Assembly: GCA_011620845.1 (NCBI GenBank) | Contig: WOYJ01000135.1 | Span: forward strand, 1 to 16,383 | Length of the DNA stretch: 16,383 nucleotides | Source of the DNA: Methanobacteriaceae archaeon | GTDB taxonomy: Archaea > Methanobacteriota > Methanobacteria > Methanobacteriales > Methanobacteriaceae | Direction of reading: 5' to 3' | Shown: piece by piece, positions 7,430 through 16,383 of the stretch | Position numbering within the stretch: position 1 is the first letter of the stretch | Layout of the letters: every line of letters begins with the position of its first letter | The notes under the pieces: generated by a model | The model's database searches: none | Told to the model about the DNA's origin: nothing | Seen by the model: only the letters and a program-made list of their open reading frames with translations | Translations under genes and position numbers: made by a program

Positions 7430-8281
7430 TCAGTAGTGACTGGCTGGAGTCAGGTCCAGATGCTTATCTTCTTTTCCAGGCACTCCATATGCATCAGCAC
7501 GGCACTGGGTACAGGCCCTAAATACGGGTATTATCTCTTCAACGGCGTCTCTCACTGTACTTAATGCCATACAGTCTGGTCTTGGTGTGTCCTTGAATTT
7601 ATAGAGTGGGATGAGTGGGATTACATTCATCAGTGATGCGCCCTGGGCTTTGACTTTCCGGGCTATATCCACTATGTGTTCATCGTTTAATCCGGGTATC
7701 AGGACGCTGTTTATCTTGACCACGATCTCCTTTTCTGAGATGAGCTTTATGCCCTCCAATTGATTCTTGGATATCACATCGAAGGCTTCCTCTTTATCGT
7801 AGACTTTGCCGTGGTGTATGGCCAGTGAATAAATCTGTTTACCTATCTCCGGGTCTATGGCGTTTACAGTTACGGTGATACTGTTTATGTTAATCTCTGC
7901 CAGTTCATCCGCTTTATCGGGTAAAAGCAGTCCGTTGGTACTTATACATTTTATGAGTTCGGGGTGTCTTACATCCATCTCCCGGAAGAACTGGAATGTC
8001 TCCGGGTTGAAGAGGGCATCGCCTGGACCGGCCACTCCTACCACGGATATGGGCATTTCCTTGGTTACTTTATCCACGTGTGCGATGGCGTCTTCCACGC
8101 TCATTATACAGGACGCTACCCCGGGCCTCATCTCACATTTGTTTATCTCCCTGGTGCAGAAGTTGCACTGGATGTTACACTTAGGAGCGATGGGGACATG
8201 TATCCGTCCCACTTTATCATGCATTTTCTCGTTAAAGCAAGGGTGTACCTTGGTTAAATGGGCGAATTTGGATTCATTCAT
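7430..8281 (-). CDS. nifB: NifB-type radical SAM cluster synthase
   Basis: NifB fuses two [4Fe-4S] clusters, inserts a SAM-derived carbide and adds sulfur to form the [8Fe-9S-C] precursor of nitrogenase cofactor. The 283-residue protein has the short archaeal form without a NifX domain. Visible are HPCF (Cys15), the radical SAM motif CNIQCNFC (Cys35, Cys39, Cys42) within VPIAPKCNIQCNFC, CEMRPGV, GPGDALFNPE, and the NifB-type tail CTQCRADAYGVPG (Cys257, Cys260). All cluster cysteines expected of NifB appear present. The ATG at 8281 follows GGAGG. The upstream neighbour mmp17 is 138 bases away on the same strand. No nifH, D, K, E or N is in the window. NifB occurs in methanogens that do not fix nitrogen, so a role in methyl-CoM reductase activation is the better guess here. 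Confidence 0.9.
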   Translation of the reverse strand: MNESKFAHLTKVHPCFNEKMHDKVGRIHVPIAPKCNIQCNFCTREINKCEMRPGVASCIMSVEDAIAHVDKVTKEMPISVVGVAGPGDALFNPETFQFFREMDVRHPELIKCISTNGLLLPDKADELAEININSITVTVNAIDPEIGKQIYSLAIHHGKVYDKEEAFDVISKNQLEGIKLISEKEIVVKINSVLIPGLNDEHIVDIARKVKAQGASLMNVIPLIPLYKFKDTPRPDCMALSTVRDAVEEIIPVFRACTQCRADAYGVPGKEDKHLDLTPASHY

Positions 8282-8380
8282 TATATTTTTCCTCCATCCT
8301 CAGCTTATTCATACGTTAATAAATGTAGATGAATGTTACTATGATTGTTAATGATGTACTTGGTTTTGTTTTAAGAGTAA

Positions 8381-8392
8381 TATAATATATTA
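8381..8392 (-). promoter_or_regulatory. Candidate TATA box for nifB
   Basis: The minus strand reads TAATATATTATA within the 138-base gap between mmp17 and nifB. It would give a leader of roughly 75 bases. It suggests nifB can be transcribed separately from the marker genes upstream. Confidence 0.35.
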
Positions 8393-8419
8393 GTTCGGGA
8401 GTAATAATACTTTTTCGTT

Positions 8420-8995
8420 TTAGACTTTGTATATATTCTCCGATGCCTTCATATCCTTTATGATTTCCTGGGTTTTCTGGAGCCATTCATCCTTTATAGT
8501 CTCATCAGAAGCTGTAAGAGCTATATATTTACCCTCTGAGTAGTGATTCACCACCCGCAAGCCCTCAGGAATTATTCTAAACAGGGCATCGTATATTTTC
8601 TTCCGCAGGTCCTCTTCGGGGTTGTGCACCACCATATTTTTAATATCGGTACGGGGATCATCCACTATAACCTCGTATCTGCTGGATTGATGCACCTTAT
8701 TCCTTCCTTCAGTCTCCCATAATGCGGCTAATAGTTCTGGAAGGTAGGTTTCATCCTTGATCCTTAAAAAAACCTCGTTTGCTTCCCTGTTTTTTTCATA
8801 CTCCGCGAAGTCCAGTAATCTCACTGGTGGGGCTGTTTTCTCGTAGCTTATCACTATGATGAACACCGGTTCTCTGGGATCTACGTAGACCCTTAAATCC
8901 TTCACTGCCCTGGTAATCTGTAGATCCTGGAGTATCTGCCTTACCACCATGTCGTAGACTTCCGCCCCAGTTTCATCGTAGCATTCTACCTTCAT
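8420..8995 (-). CDS. mmp17: Methanogenesis marker protein 17
   Basis: A methanogen-specific protein of about 191 residues that matches my memory of marker 17: the start MKVECYDETGAEVYDMVVRQ, then DPREPVFIIVISYEK, and YEVIVDDPRTDIKNMVVHNP further on. Marker 17 has been found in preparations that reductively activate methyl-coenzyme M reductase (established in other methanogens, not visible here). It has a mixed alpha/beta look, no membrane segment, and only one cysteine (Cys5), so it is unlikely to bind a cluster alone. I chose ATG at 8995 because GTGAT lies at the standard spacing; the GTG at 9004 is itself part of that ribosome site. It follows mmp15 by about 30 bases and precedes nifB, so it is probably the end of the DUF2111-mmp5-mmp15-mmp17 unit. 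Confidence 0.82.
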   Translation of the reverse strand: MKVECYDETGAEVYDMVVRQILQDLQITRAVKDLRVYVDPREPVFIIVISYEKTAPPVRLLDFAEYEKNREANEVFLRIKDETYLPELLAALWETEGRNKVHQSSRYEVIVDDPRTDIKNMVVHNPEEDLRKKIYDALFRIIPEGLRVVNHYSEGKYIALTASDETIKDEWLQKTQEIIKDMKASENIYKV

Positions 8996-9028
8996 TTTTA
9001 TCACATTTTAATTGATTACGTTTATTTA

Positions 9029-10256
<1,228 letters not shown>

Positions 10257-10264
<8 letters not shown>

Positions 10265-10703
10265 TTTTATCCTCCAGGCTGTCTAAAAATTCGTTTATCT
10301 TGTTGACCAGTTCCATGGTTTCCTCACTGCTGGTGGGGTAGGTGACCTCCAGGACTGGAATGTTCCTCTTCCTGATGTTGAACATGCACAGTTCGTTGGT
10401 TCTGGCGCATCCTACACAGCCAAAACCGAAGGGTGCGTCTTCCATGATGATAGCGGCATCGGCCTCTTCGATGAGTGGACCGAATAGTGCCATCCGACCC
10501 CTCACACCCGAGGGTACCTCGATAGCAGCGTACTTTAAACCCTCGATGGGTTCTTTCTCGGTGATGTTCAGTGGTGGTGAATCTATCTCTGCGGATGTTA
10601 CCTTTTTCCTTATCTGCCTCTGCATGACCAGTGGCTCATGACCCCGGCGCTCCACCAGATCCGCGAGTATCATGGAGTTTGGCGGGAATATGGCTACTTT
10701 CAA
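10257..10703 (-). CDS. mmp5: Methanogenesis marker protein 5
   Basis: A 148-residue methanogen-specific protein opening MKVAIFPPNSMILADLVERR and ending with a CxxC segment, GFGCVGCARTNEL (Cys96, Cys99, plus Cys106), then NIPVLEVTYPTSSEETM. I recognise it as marker 5, of unknown molecular function; the cysteines suggest metal or iron-sulfur binding. The start is TTG at 10703, giving a 4-base TTGA overlap with the preceding DUF2111 gene, with GGGGTGAG at the right distance. The next gene, mmp15, overlaps its end by 8 bases, so translation is likely coupled. The segment around the CxxC resembles the N-terminal domain of Mmp15. Confidence 0.78.
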
Positions 10704-11080
10704 TGTAGCTCACCCCTTTTACCTCCATCTGTTTCCTGCGGTCTTTTGGTTATCTCCTTTATATCACTGTAAATTCCCTGGGTAATATCCACCACCCCTA
10801 TAGCGGCCACCACTTCATCTTCCTCAATAAAGGGGACCACCTGTACAGGTGTTCCTTTGTATGGCCCGGTTTCAGGTATTTCACTGATCTTCTCACCTTT
10901 TTCCATTACCTTCTCCAGGACAGGTCCGGTGTAATCGTACTCCACCACTTCACCATCTTCTAATCGAAGGCCTTTGGAATTTTTGGTGCGCATGGTAAGG
11001 GGCAGTTCATTTACCAGTCGGTGTATGGCCAGGGCCAGTGGCTCTATTTCTTCTCCTGTTGAAGAAGCAGTTAACTTCAT
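10700..11080 (-). CDS. DUF2111 domain protein, methanogen-specific
   Basis: A 126-residue protein beginning MKLTASSTGEEIEPLALAIH, which I recognise as the DUF2111 family. The middle (GLRLEDGEVVEYDYTGPVLE) and the end (GTPVQVVPF, then VVAAIGVVDITQGIYSD) look like a small alpha/beta ligand-binding or PAS-like fold, as in sensor domains. There are no cysteines and no enzymatic motif. Function is unknown. ATG at 11080 follows GAGGAG at normal spacing, and a good TATA box lies about 40 bases upstream. It may therefore lead a transcription unit with mmp5, mmp15 and mmp17. Its stop overlaps the mmp5 start by 4 bases. Confidence 0.8.
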   Translation of the reverse strand: MKLTASSTGEEIEPLALAIHRLVNELPLTMRTKNSKGLRLEDGEVVEYDYTGPVLEKVMEKGEKISEIPETGPYKGTPVQVVPFIEEDEVVAAIGVVDITQGIYSDIKEITKRPQETDGGKRGELH

Positions 11081-11115
11081 AATAACACTCCTCTTTTTAT
11101 GGGTTCTATATGATT

Positions 11116-11124
11116 TTTTTTATA
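11116..11124 (-). promoter_or_regulatory. Internal TATA box before DUF2111-mmp5-mmp15
   Basis: The minus strand reads CCTTATAAAAAAAATC in the 66-base gap after mmp6. It is about 40 bases upstream of the DUF2111 ATG, which fits a short leader with the GAGGAG site. Confidence 0.5.
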
Positions 11125-11146
11125 AGGATAATTTATTCTCACACAT

Positions 11147-11716
11147 TTATTTGCACTCTTCAGCTATCTTCTTAAATTCTTCAGGGGAGATCTTCTCCGC
11201 CTTTTTCACCTTGACCTTACGGGGGTTTTTAAGGGCTTTACTTACATCGTCCAGGAGCTCGAATTCTTTCTCCAGTTGGTGGAATCCTTCCCTGGCGCCT
11301 CCCCTTTTAGCACGGCATCTGCGGGGGTCTCCTGGTGGAAATCCCCGGTCCTTGGTGAATATGTTGTAGGGATCGAGTTTTCTTATTCGTTTTATTGCCT
11401 CATCAACGTCTTCTTTTTCACCGCTTATGGCAGCACCGTAACAGGTGGTTTTAATGGTGAGTGGAAATTCCATCATATGGAGATTTCTCACCAGTTCAGT
11501 GTTGCTAATTTCGGCTGAGGGACCTAGAATTATCATCCTGGTTATTTTACCGTCTTCTTCTGCCGGTTCGCTTTGAGGGATCAGGCAACCGGTTTCTGCG
11601 ATGTTGGAGTTATTTTTGCCTGTTTCAGGGGATTTATCATGGCCTGCTTTAGGAGTATACTCTTTTCCAGAATCAGAGTTTTTTGGTGATGATTCAGGGT
11701 TTTTTAGTGGTGACAT
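11147..11716 (-). CDS. mmp6: Methanogenesis marker protein 6 with disordered N-terminal extension
   Basis: Residues from about 57 on (KITRMIILGPSAEI, LHMMEFPLTIKTTCYGAAI, LDPYNIFTKDRGFPPGDPRR) match marker 6, a methanogen-specific protein of unknown molecular role. Residues 1-56 are rich in Ser, Pro, Lys, Asn and Glu and look disordered; as I recall, marker 6 normally begins close to the conserved block. The extension is genuinely translatable: ATG at 11716 follows AAGGAGGGAGAGA at the right distance, inside the end of mmp3. The genes overlap by 23 bases in different frames, implying translational coupling. Cys92 lies in the conserved TTCYGA. The C-terminal part is lysine-rich. Confidence 0.8.
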   Translation of the reverse strand: MSPLKNPESSPKNSDSGKEYTPKAGHDKSPETGKNNSNIAETGCLIPQSEPAEEDGKITRMIILGPSAEISNTELVRNLHMMEFPLTIKTTCYGAAISGEKEDVDEAIKRIRKLDPYNIFTKDRGFPPGDPRRCRAKRGGAREGFHQLEKEFELLDDVSKALKNPRKVKVKKAEKISPEEFKKIAEECK

Positions 11717-13244
11717 AAACTGTCTCTCCCTCCTTGAATTTTTCCAGGTTTTCTAAACCTTTTATTACCTTACCTAAGATGTTGGTTGATTTGAAGAGCT
11801 CTCCTGTCGGACCGAATTCCACGTTGTCCTCAAATCGAACCCCTAATGTACCCACATTCCTCTTTGACATGTTGGTTAAGGCTATCTCACCCTTACCAAC
11901 CTTTCCTTCCGGGGTGTTTTCTGGTACCAGTCCCTTGCTGTCCCGGGAACTTCCCCGGAACATCATGATTTTAGTGCCGGGATAGGCGAATTGAACATTT
12001 AAAGAACCCACTGGCATATCCAAAAGTCCGGTGATCTTTCTAAAGTACCAGGAAGAACGGGGGGCTGCTTCATTATAAATATCAAGGTAGATTAAATTTT
12101 CTTCTTTTATACCGAATGTTTTAACCTGTTTCCCACCGATTATATCCATGGTGTAGCGGGGCTCCTGGACCACTATTACGGCATCGTCATCGGTGAGTCC
12201 ATCTCTAACCTGTTTTATCCCTTTTTCATCCAATAATTCCTGGGCTTCCTTCTGGGTTAAAGATAGGGTCATTATCCTCTGTGGACTGGTTTTGAAGGTT
12301 ATCTCGTCTCCTTCCCCGGCAATATCCAGTAGCTGTATCCCGCTATCCACATGACCAACCACTGAATGGGAGGGTGTGGAGACCCGGTCCTCCCGATAGA
12401 TGTATACCCTTCCGGTTCCTTTACCAGTATTTCTAAGGGTGATGGTTCCCCTCTTCCTCTGTCCAACATATTCTGGTGGGCTTTCCAGCCCCTGTAACCC
12501 ATAGAAGCCGACGAATGAATCCGATTCATAGTCGATGTGCATTCTATCGTCTTCGGATAATGCAAGGAAGTGTTCGGCAGAGTTGGGTGATTTCTCTGAT
12601 AAGCTTACTTTGACATAGGTGAAGATCTCATTTCCCGGGAATACTTCAGTATCCAGGTCGGTTATGGCCGCGCTTTTAACCACGCTTTTTCTCTCCAGGA
12701 CTGGTTTAACCTTCGTTATCTCATCATGGTCATCCAGTTTCATCACCGTTCTCTTACCACCGATCACCTGGGCAAATACCCCGTTACTTCCACCGCTGGT
12801 TTCCGGCACCCCATATACTGCCCTGGTTTTATCTTTCATCAGGATTATATGGGTGGCGTCTGCAGTAAATCCAGATAAACTCAGCACCACATCCCATCGT
12901 TCATATTCATGTTCATCATGGGTGGGTTCCAGATCAGTTTTTATGGGGCCGATTGCCACATCGTTGGTGGTGGTCCATCTGATGCGCAGTCCTTCAAAAT
13001 CCCAGTACCTCTTTTTCCAGGTGTTTTTAAGCTCTTCGGGGGCGTCAGGTAATAATTTGATTATTATGCTGCCCTTGGTTGTTTTAAGTTTGTACTTGTT
13101 CACGTACTGTTCCACTTCTTCGGTTCCCTTGATCAATCCTAAAACACATCCTTCCAGATACGGCGCACCGGAAGCCTCTACGGCATCTCTTATGGTTGAA
13201 CCCTCAGGAAGGTCTATTTTCTCCCCGTTAATCTTTACCTGCAT
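11694..13244 (-). CDS. mmp3: Methanogenesis marker protein 3 (UPF0288), cyclophilin-like repeats
   Basis: A 516-residue methanogen-specific protein of the UPF0288/marker 3 family. Residues 1-65 (VKINGEKIDLPEGSTIRDAV, then KGSIIIKLL) look like a beta-grasp (ThiS/ferredoxin-like) domain with one cysteine (Cys33). The rest holds at least three repeats of a cyclophilin-like strand pattern, near 154-181, 293-321 and 487-516. Marker 3 has been reported in methyl-CoM reductase activation fractions; that is recalled, not seen. The start at 13244 (ATG) follows AGAGGT by about ten bases, with a 166-base gap to mmp2 that probably contains its promoter. The end overlaps mmp6 by 23 bases. Confidence 0.87.
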   Translation of the reverse strand: MQVKINGEKIDLPEGSTIRDAVEASGAPYLEGCVLGLIKGTEEVEQYVNKYKLKTTKGSIIIKLLPDAPEELKNTWKKRYWDFEGLRIRWTTTNDVAIGPIKTDLEPTHDEHEYERWDVVLSLSGFTADATHIILMKDKTRAVYGVPETSGGSNGVFAQVIGGKRTVMKLDDHDEITKVKPVLERKSVVKSAAITDLDTEVFPGNEIFTYVKVSLSEKSPNSAEHFLALSEDDRMHIDYESDSFVGFYGLQGLESPPEYVGQRKRGTITLRNTGKGTGRVYIYREDRVSTPSHSVVGHVDSGIQLLDIAGEGDEITFKTSPQRIMTLSLTQKEAQELLDEKGIKQVRDGLTDDDAVIVVQEPRYTMDIIGGKQVKTFGIKEENLIYLDIYNEAAPRSSWYFRKITGLLDMPVGSLNVQFAYPGTKIMMFRGSSRDSKGLVPENTPEGKVGKGEIALTNMSKRNVGTLGVRFEDNVEFGPTGELFKSTNILGKVIKGLENLEKFKEGETVYVTTKKP

Positions 13245-13410
13245 GGAAAAAAAACCTCTTATTATCTATTCAAGTCATTTATTTAATTTTTAACATATTT
13301 TTGATGTGAATTTAACTCATTTTAAAGTGATCTTTTTGAATATTTTTTGTAGGATTGTAAATTATTTATCTCCAGATTTTAAATCAGTTTACATTCTGTA
13401 AATCTTCTTT

Positions 13411-14394
<984 letters not shown>

Positions 14395-14509
14395 TGGTAT
14401 TCCTCAGATAATTTGTTTAAAAAAATAAGTTTCCTTTAGTTGGTTAAATTTTTTTCGAATAGATTAAATTTCTTCATAATTTATGGATACTTTTCCCCTA
14501 ATAAATTGG

Positions 14510-15682
14510 TTATTCTTTTATTTTACAGGATTTACTCACTTGTTTTATAATCTGTATTAATTCATTTTTAAAATTTTCTATATTATCAATTTCTATGGTC
14601 TCTTTACCCCTGAAACATTCCCTGAAGATTTTTTCACCGACTAGATCGTCCCATCCACTTTCTAACTCAACTATGACAGATCCCTGTGCTTTAAATCCCT
14701 TCTCAACCACTTTATCCAGATCTCCATCGGTTACCCCGAAAATAGGGACGTTAAATCTGAACAATATATCTGCAGCCACTAGTGTGGTGTCATCACCCAC
14801 CGTCACCACCAGGTCAGTGTCTTTTAACCGGTAGATGTCTTCAGCGGCATGATCCAGGTAGGCCACTCTACAGACAGAATTTTCCATATCAACATCTGGT
14901 TCTGGAGTGTTTTTTGATCCAGGAGGATTACTTGCCTCATCAAGGTTTAAAAGTGAACCATCTATGACCCGGGGATCCACCACAGATCTCCTGAGCAGGC
15001 CAGTTTTTACGATGCTCTTCTCCAGATCTATAACCCCCAGTTTCCTGATACCGTGCTCCTTTAATATACCGCCTTCAATCCGGGTTATTTTTCCGTTTTC
15101 CGCCACTAAGATGACATCACTCGATGTAGATCTTCCCACCACCATACCGTTTACGAATATGTTCTCGCCGGGTGAGACACCCGCTATCTTACGGTATATC
15201 TTATGGTCCTCCTCCCGGCATCCGGTTCTGGTCTCTATCTCTGCAGTTACCTCGGATCCGTAATGGAGTTTCAACTTGAGTTTTCGGGCTATCTCCCGGG
15301 CAAATTTGTCCATATCCCTTCTCCAGGATATTACGGTTCCATCGGCTTCACCAGGTCTTTCGATCTGGATAAGGGGTGGGTTATCGGACTTTTTTTGGAC
15401 TTTATATCCGAATGCGTGGCCTGTCTGGCTGGATTTACCATAGTTTAATAAGAAGATTACATCCATACGCTCCCTGGTGAAGGCCCTGATGGACTGGCTG
15501 GGAAGGAGTTTACGCTTTATATCTATAACACCTTCTAAACCAGCATCTATCACTGCGGTTCTGCCCATGGTACCCCCTAATCTGGCATTTACCTGACCAA
15601 ATTCACCCAGGATTTCTATTATCTTCCGGGCGTATCCGGTATCTACTATTCCCGGGCCATGGACCACGATCCCTATATTCAT
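14510..15682 (-). CDS. DUF2117-like protein, uncharacterised
   Basis: A 390-residue protein beginning MNIGIVVHGPGIVDTGYARK and followed by ARLGGTMGRTAVIDAGLEG. I believe it is a DUF2117-family protein of methanogens, but I do not know a function. A Rossmann-like N-terminal region is followed near residues 310-345 by LVVTVGDDTTLVAADILFRF and PIFGVTDGDLDKVV. The GDDTT sequence recalls the GGDGT of NAD kinase-like proteins. A low-complexity stretch (SNPPGSKNTPEPDVD) near 255-270 looks like a loop insertion. ATG at 15682 follows GAGGATAG at the standard distance. It follows nob1 by 76 bases and could be cotranscribed with it. A 115-base gap with a T-run separates it from mmp2. Confidence 0.7.
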   Translation of the reverse strand: MNIGIVVHGPGIVDTGYARKIIEILGEFGQVNARLGGTMGRTAVIDAGLEGVIDIKRKLLPSQSIRAFTRERMDVIFLLNYGKSSQTGHAFGYKVQKKSDNPPLIQIERPGEADGTVISWRRDMDKFAREIARKLKLKLHYGSEVTAEIETRTGCREEDHKIYRKIAGVSPGENIFVNGMVVGRSTSSDVILVAENGKITRIEGGILKEHGIRKLGVIDLEKSIVKTGLLRRSVVDPRVIDGSLLNLDEASNPPGSKNTPEPDVDMENSVCRVAYLDHAAEDIYRLKDTDLVVTVGDDTTLVAADILFRFNVPIFGVTDGDLDKVVEKGFKAQGSVIVELESGWDDLVGEKIFRECFRGKETIEIDNIENFKNELIQIIKQVSKSCKIKE

Positions 15683-15758
15683 CTGTCTATCCTCTATTAT
15701 TCACTCTCTATCTCTATTTTATTCACAGGGTATCCTCTTAAGTAAACCATTTCATTCT

Positions 15759-16271
15759 CTATTTAGTAATCTTTTTGGTGCGTTTTCTGGAGATGGGGGA
15801 GCCGCATATTTCACAGTCGGTCCCTGTGTAATTGGCGGGATAAGTTTTTTTACATCCTTTACAGAATTTTATCCATCCCACCACATCTTCGATTCCCCTG
15901 GTTAGTACGCTCCTGAAGGGTATCTCCATGATTTTAAGTGCATTTTGGATGGAGTAGTCATCGGTGACCACAGTGGGAGACAGGTCATCCCTTTTAAGTT
16001 TCACTGCCAGGGCTATAACCCCTTTATCTACGCCTGAAAGCCTTAGTAAGTCCCCTGATCTGGTTATGACCTTTTCTACTTCCTCTATATCCCTGGTTGA
16101 GGGTTCTTTTATGGTTATCTGTTTATTTTCCAGGGCTTCCTGGAGGGAAAGCTCAGATTTTATGTCTTTTATTTCCGTTACCACCTGGCTGGTGGTGTAA
16201 TTTGAATATTTTCCCGAGAGAAATCCGCCGATTATCCCGGAGGCATCCAGAACAAAGACTTTTTTTGACAT
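15759..16271 (-). CDS. nob1: Ribosome maturation endoribonuclease Nob1 (PIN plus zinc ribbon)
   Basis: Cuts the 3' end of 16S rRNA in the last step of small-subunit maturation. The 170-residue protein has a PIN nuclease domain with acidic residues Asp9 (VFVLDASG), Glu33 (VVTEI), Asp82 (GVDKGVIALA) and Asp104/Asp105 (VTDDYSIQN). A zinc ribbon with two CxxC pairs follows: Cys137/Cys140 and Cys153/Cys156. The basic tail (RKRTKK) should help bind RNA. Length is normal for archaeal Nob1 and all expected metal ligands are present. ATG at 16271 has only a weak GGG ribosome site. The gene opens the minus-strand block that continues into the methanogenesis markers. Confidence 0.95.
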   Translation of the reverse strand: MSKKVFVLDASGIIGGFLSGKYSNYTTSQVVTEIKDIKSELSLQEALENKQITIKEPSTRDIEEVEKVITRSGDLLRLSGVDKGVIALAVKLKRDDLSPTVVTDDYSIQNALKIMEIPFRSVLTRGIEDVVGWIKFCKGCKKTYPANYTGTDCEICGSPISRKRTKKITK

Positions 16272-16313
16272 GAATATAAACCCTGTTACACGTGTTATTT
16301 TCTATTTAAAGTA

Positions 16314-16333
16314 AATTTCAAAGGATTACTCAG
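16314..16333. repeat. Near copy of the dph5 3'-end repeat, upstream of nob1
   Basis: aatttcaaaggattactcag matches the 20-mer at 2193-2212 and 2215-2234 at 18 of 20 positions, in the same orientation. It lies 43-62 bases upstream of the nob1 start, near where its promoter should be. Confidence 0.5.
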
Positions 16334-16383
16334 TTATATCTAATTAATAACTTCTTATATTAAATATAAAGTAAATATTAAAG

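Noticed and set aside
7430..8281. NifB as evidence that the organism fixes nitrogen
   Set aside because: No other nif gene is visible and NifB occurs in methanogens regardless of diazotrophy; the marker-gene context suggests another use.
12619..13293. Long open frame on the plus strand opposite mmp3, and a similar one at 13673-14299 opposite mmp2
   Set aside because: Both lie wholly or almost wholly opposite conserved marker genes, have Ser/Pro/Leu-rich composition typical of antisense frames, no family motif and no ribosome site.
13388..13402. TTTAC/GTAAA inverted repeat downstream of mmp2 as a terminator
   Set aside because: The stem is only five weak base pairs and no T-run follows on the minus strand.
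16288..16295. ACACGTGT palindrome upstream of nob1 as an operator
   Set aside because: Eight bases is too short to separate from chance and no second copy or known regulator site supports it.

Overview
The window looks like chromosomal DNA of a methanogenic archaeon of the order Methanobacteriales, most likely a mesophilic Methanobacterium. The reasons are a run of methanogen-only 'methanogenesis marker' proteins, archaeal or archaeal-type genes for diphthamide (dph5), tRNA m1G37 (trm5) and 20S pre-rRNA cleavage (nob1), an AT-rich base composition with TATA-type promoters, and Shine-Dalgarno sites matching GGAGGTGATCC at a nearly constant distance from the start. I see no tRNA, rRNA, CRISPR array, transposase or integrase.

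Left part, 1-2216: a DpnII-type dam (GATC adenine) methyltransferase gene with a TTG start lies downstream of about 1.1 kb of decayed sequence. That sequence can still be read, through many frameshifts, as a membrane-anchored serine beta-lactamase/penicillin-binding-like protein with a Pro-Gly spacer. Next to it the 3' end of dph5 is duplicated in tandem.

Housekeeping part, 2217-7361: dph5 and trm5 diverge from a 157-bp gap. A CPBP membrane protease and a five-repeat TPR protein follow trm5. They converge, through a hairpin terminator, on an mtnA-udg pair on the minus strand. The family-4 uracil-DNA glycosylase has two of its four iron-sulfur cysteines upstream of its first usable ATG, so its real start is non-AUG or its 5' end is damaged.

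Right part, 7430-16271, all minus strand: transcription runs nob1, DUF2117-like gene, mmp2, mmp3, mmp6, DUF2111 gene, mmp5, mmp15, mmp17, nifB. mmp3 to mmp6 and DUF2111-mmp5-mmp15-mmp17 are tightly packed, with 23-, 4- and 8-base overlaps and one 24-base gap. This is the most interesting block. Several of these markers are linked to ATP-dependent reductive activation of methyl-coenzyme M reductase (MCR). The block holds a dehydratase-activator-type ATPase with both iron-sulfur cysteines (Mmp15), small CxxC proteins, and a full NifB beside mmp17. No nitrogenase structural genes are visible. The simplest reading is that NifB makes a nitrogenase-type iron-sulfur-carbide cluster for MCR activation. 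mtnA immediately after nifB may help recycle SAM by-products.
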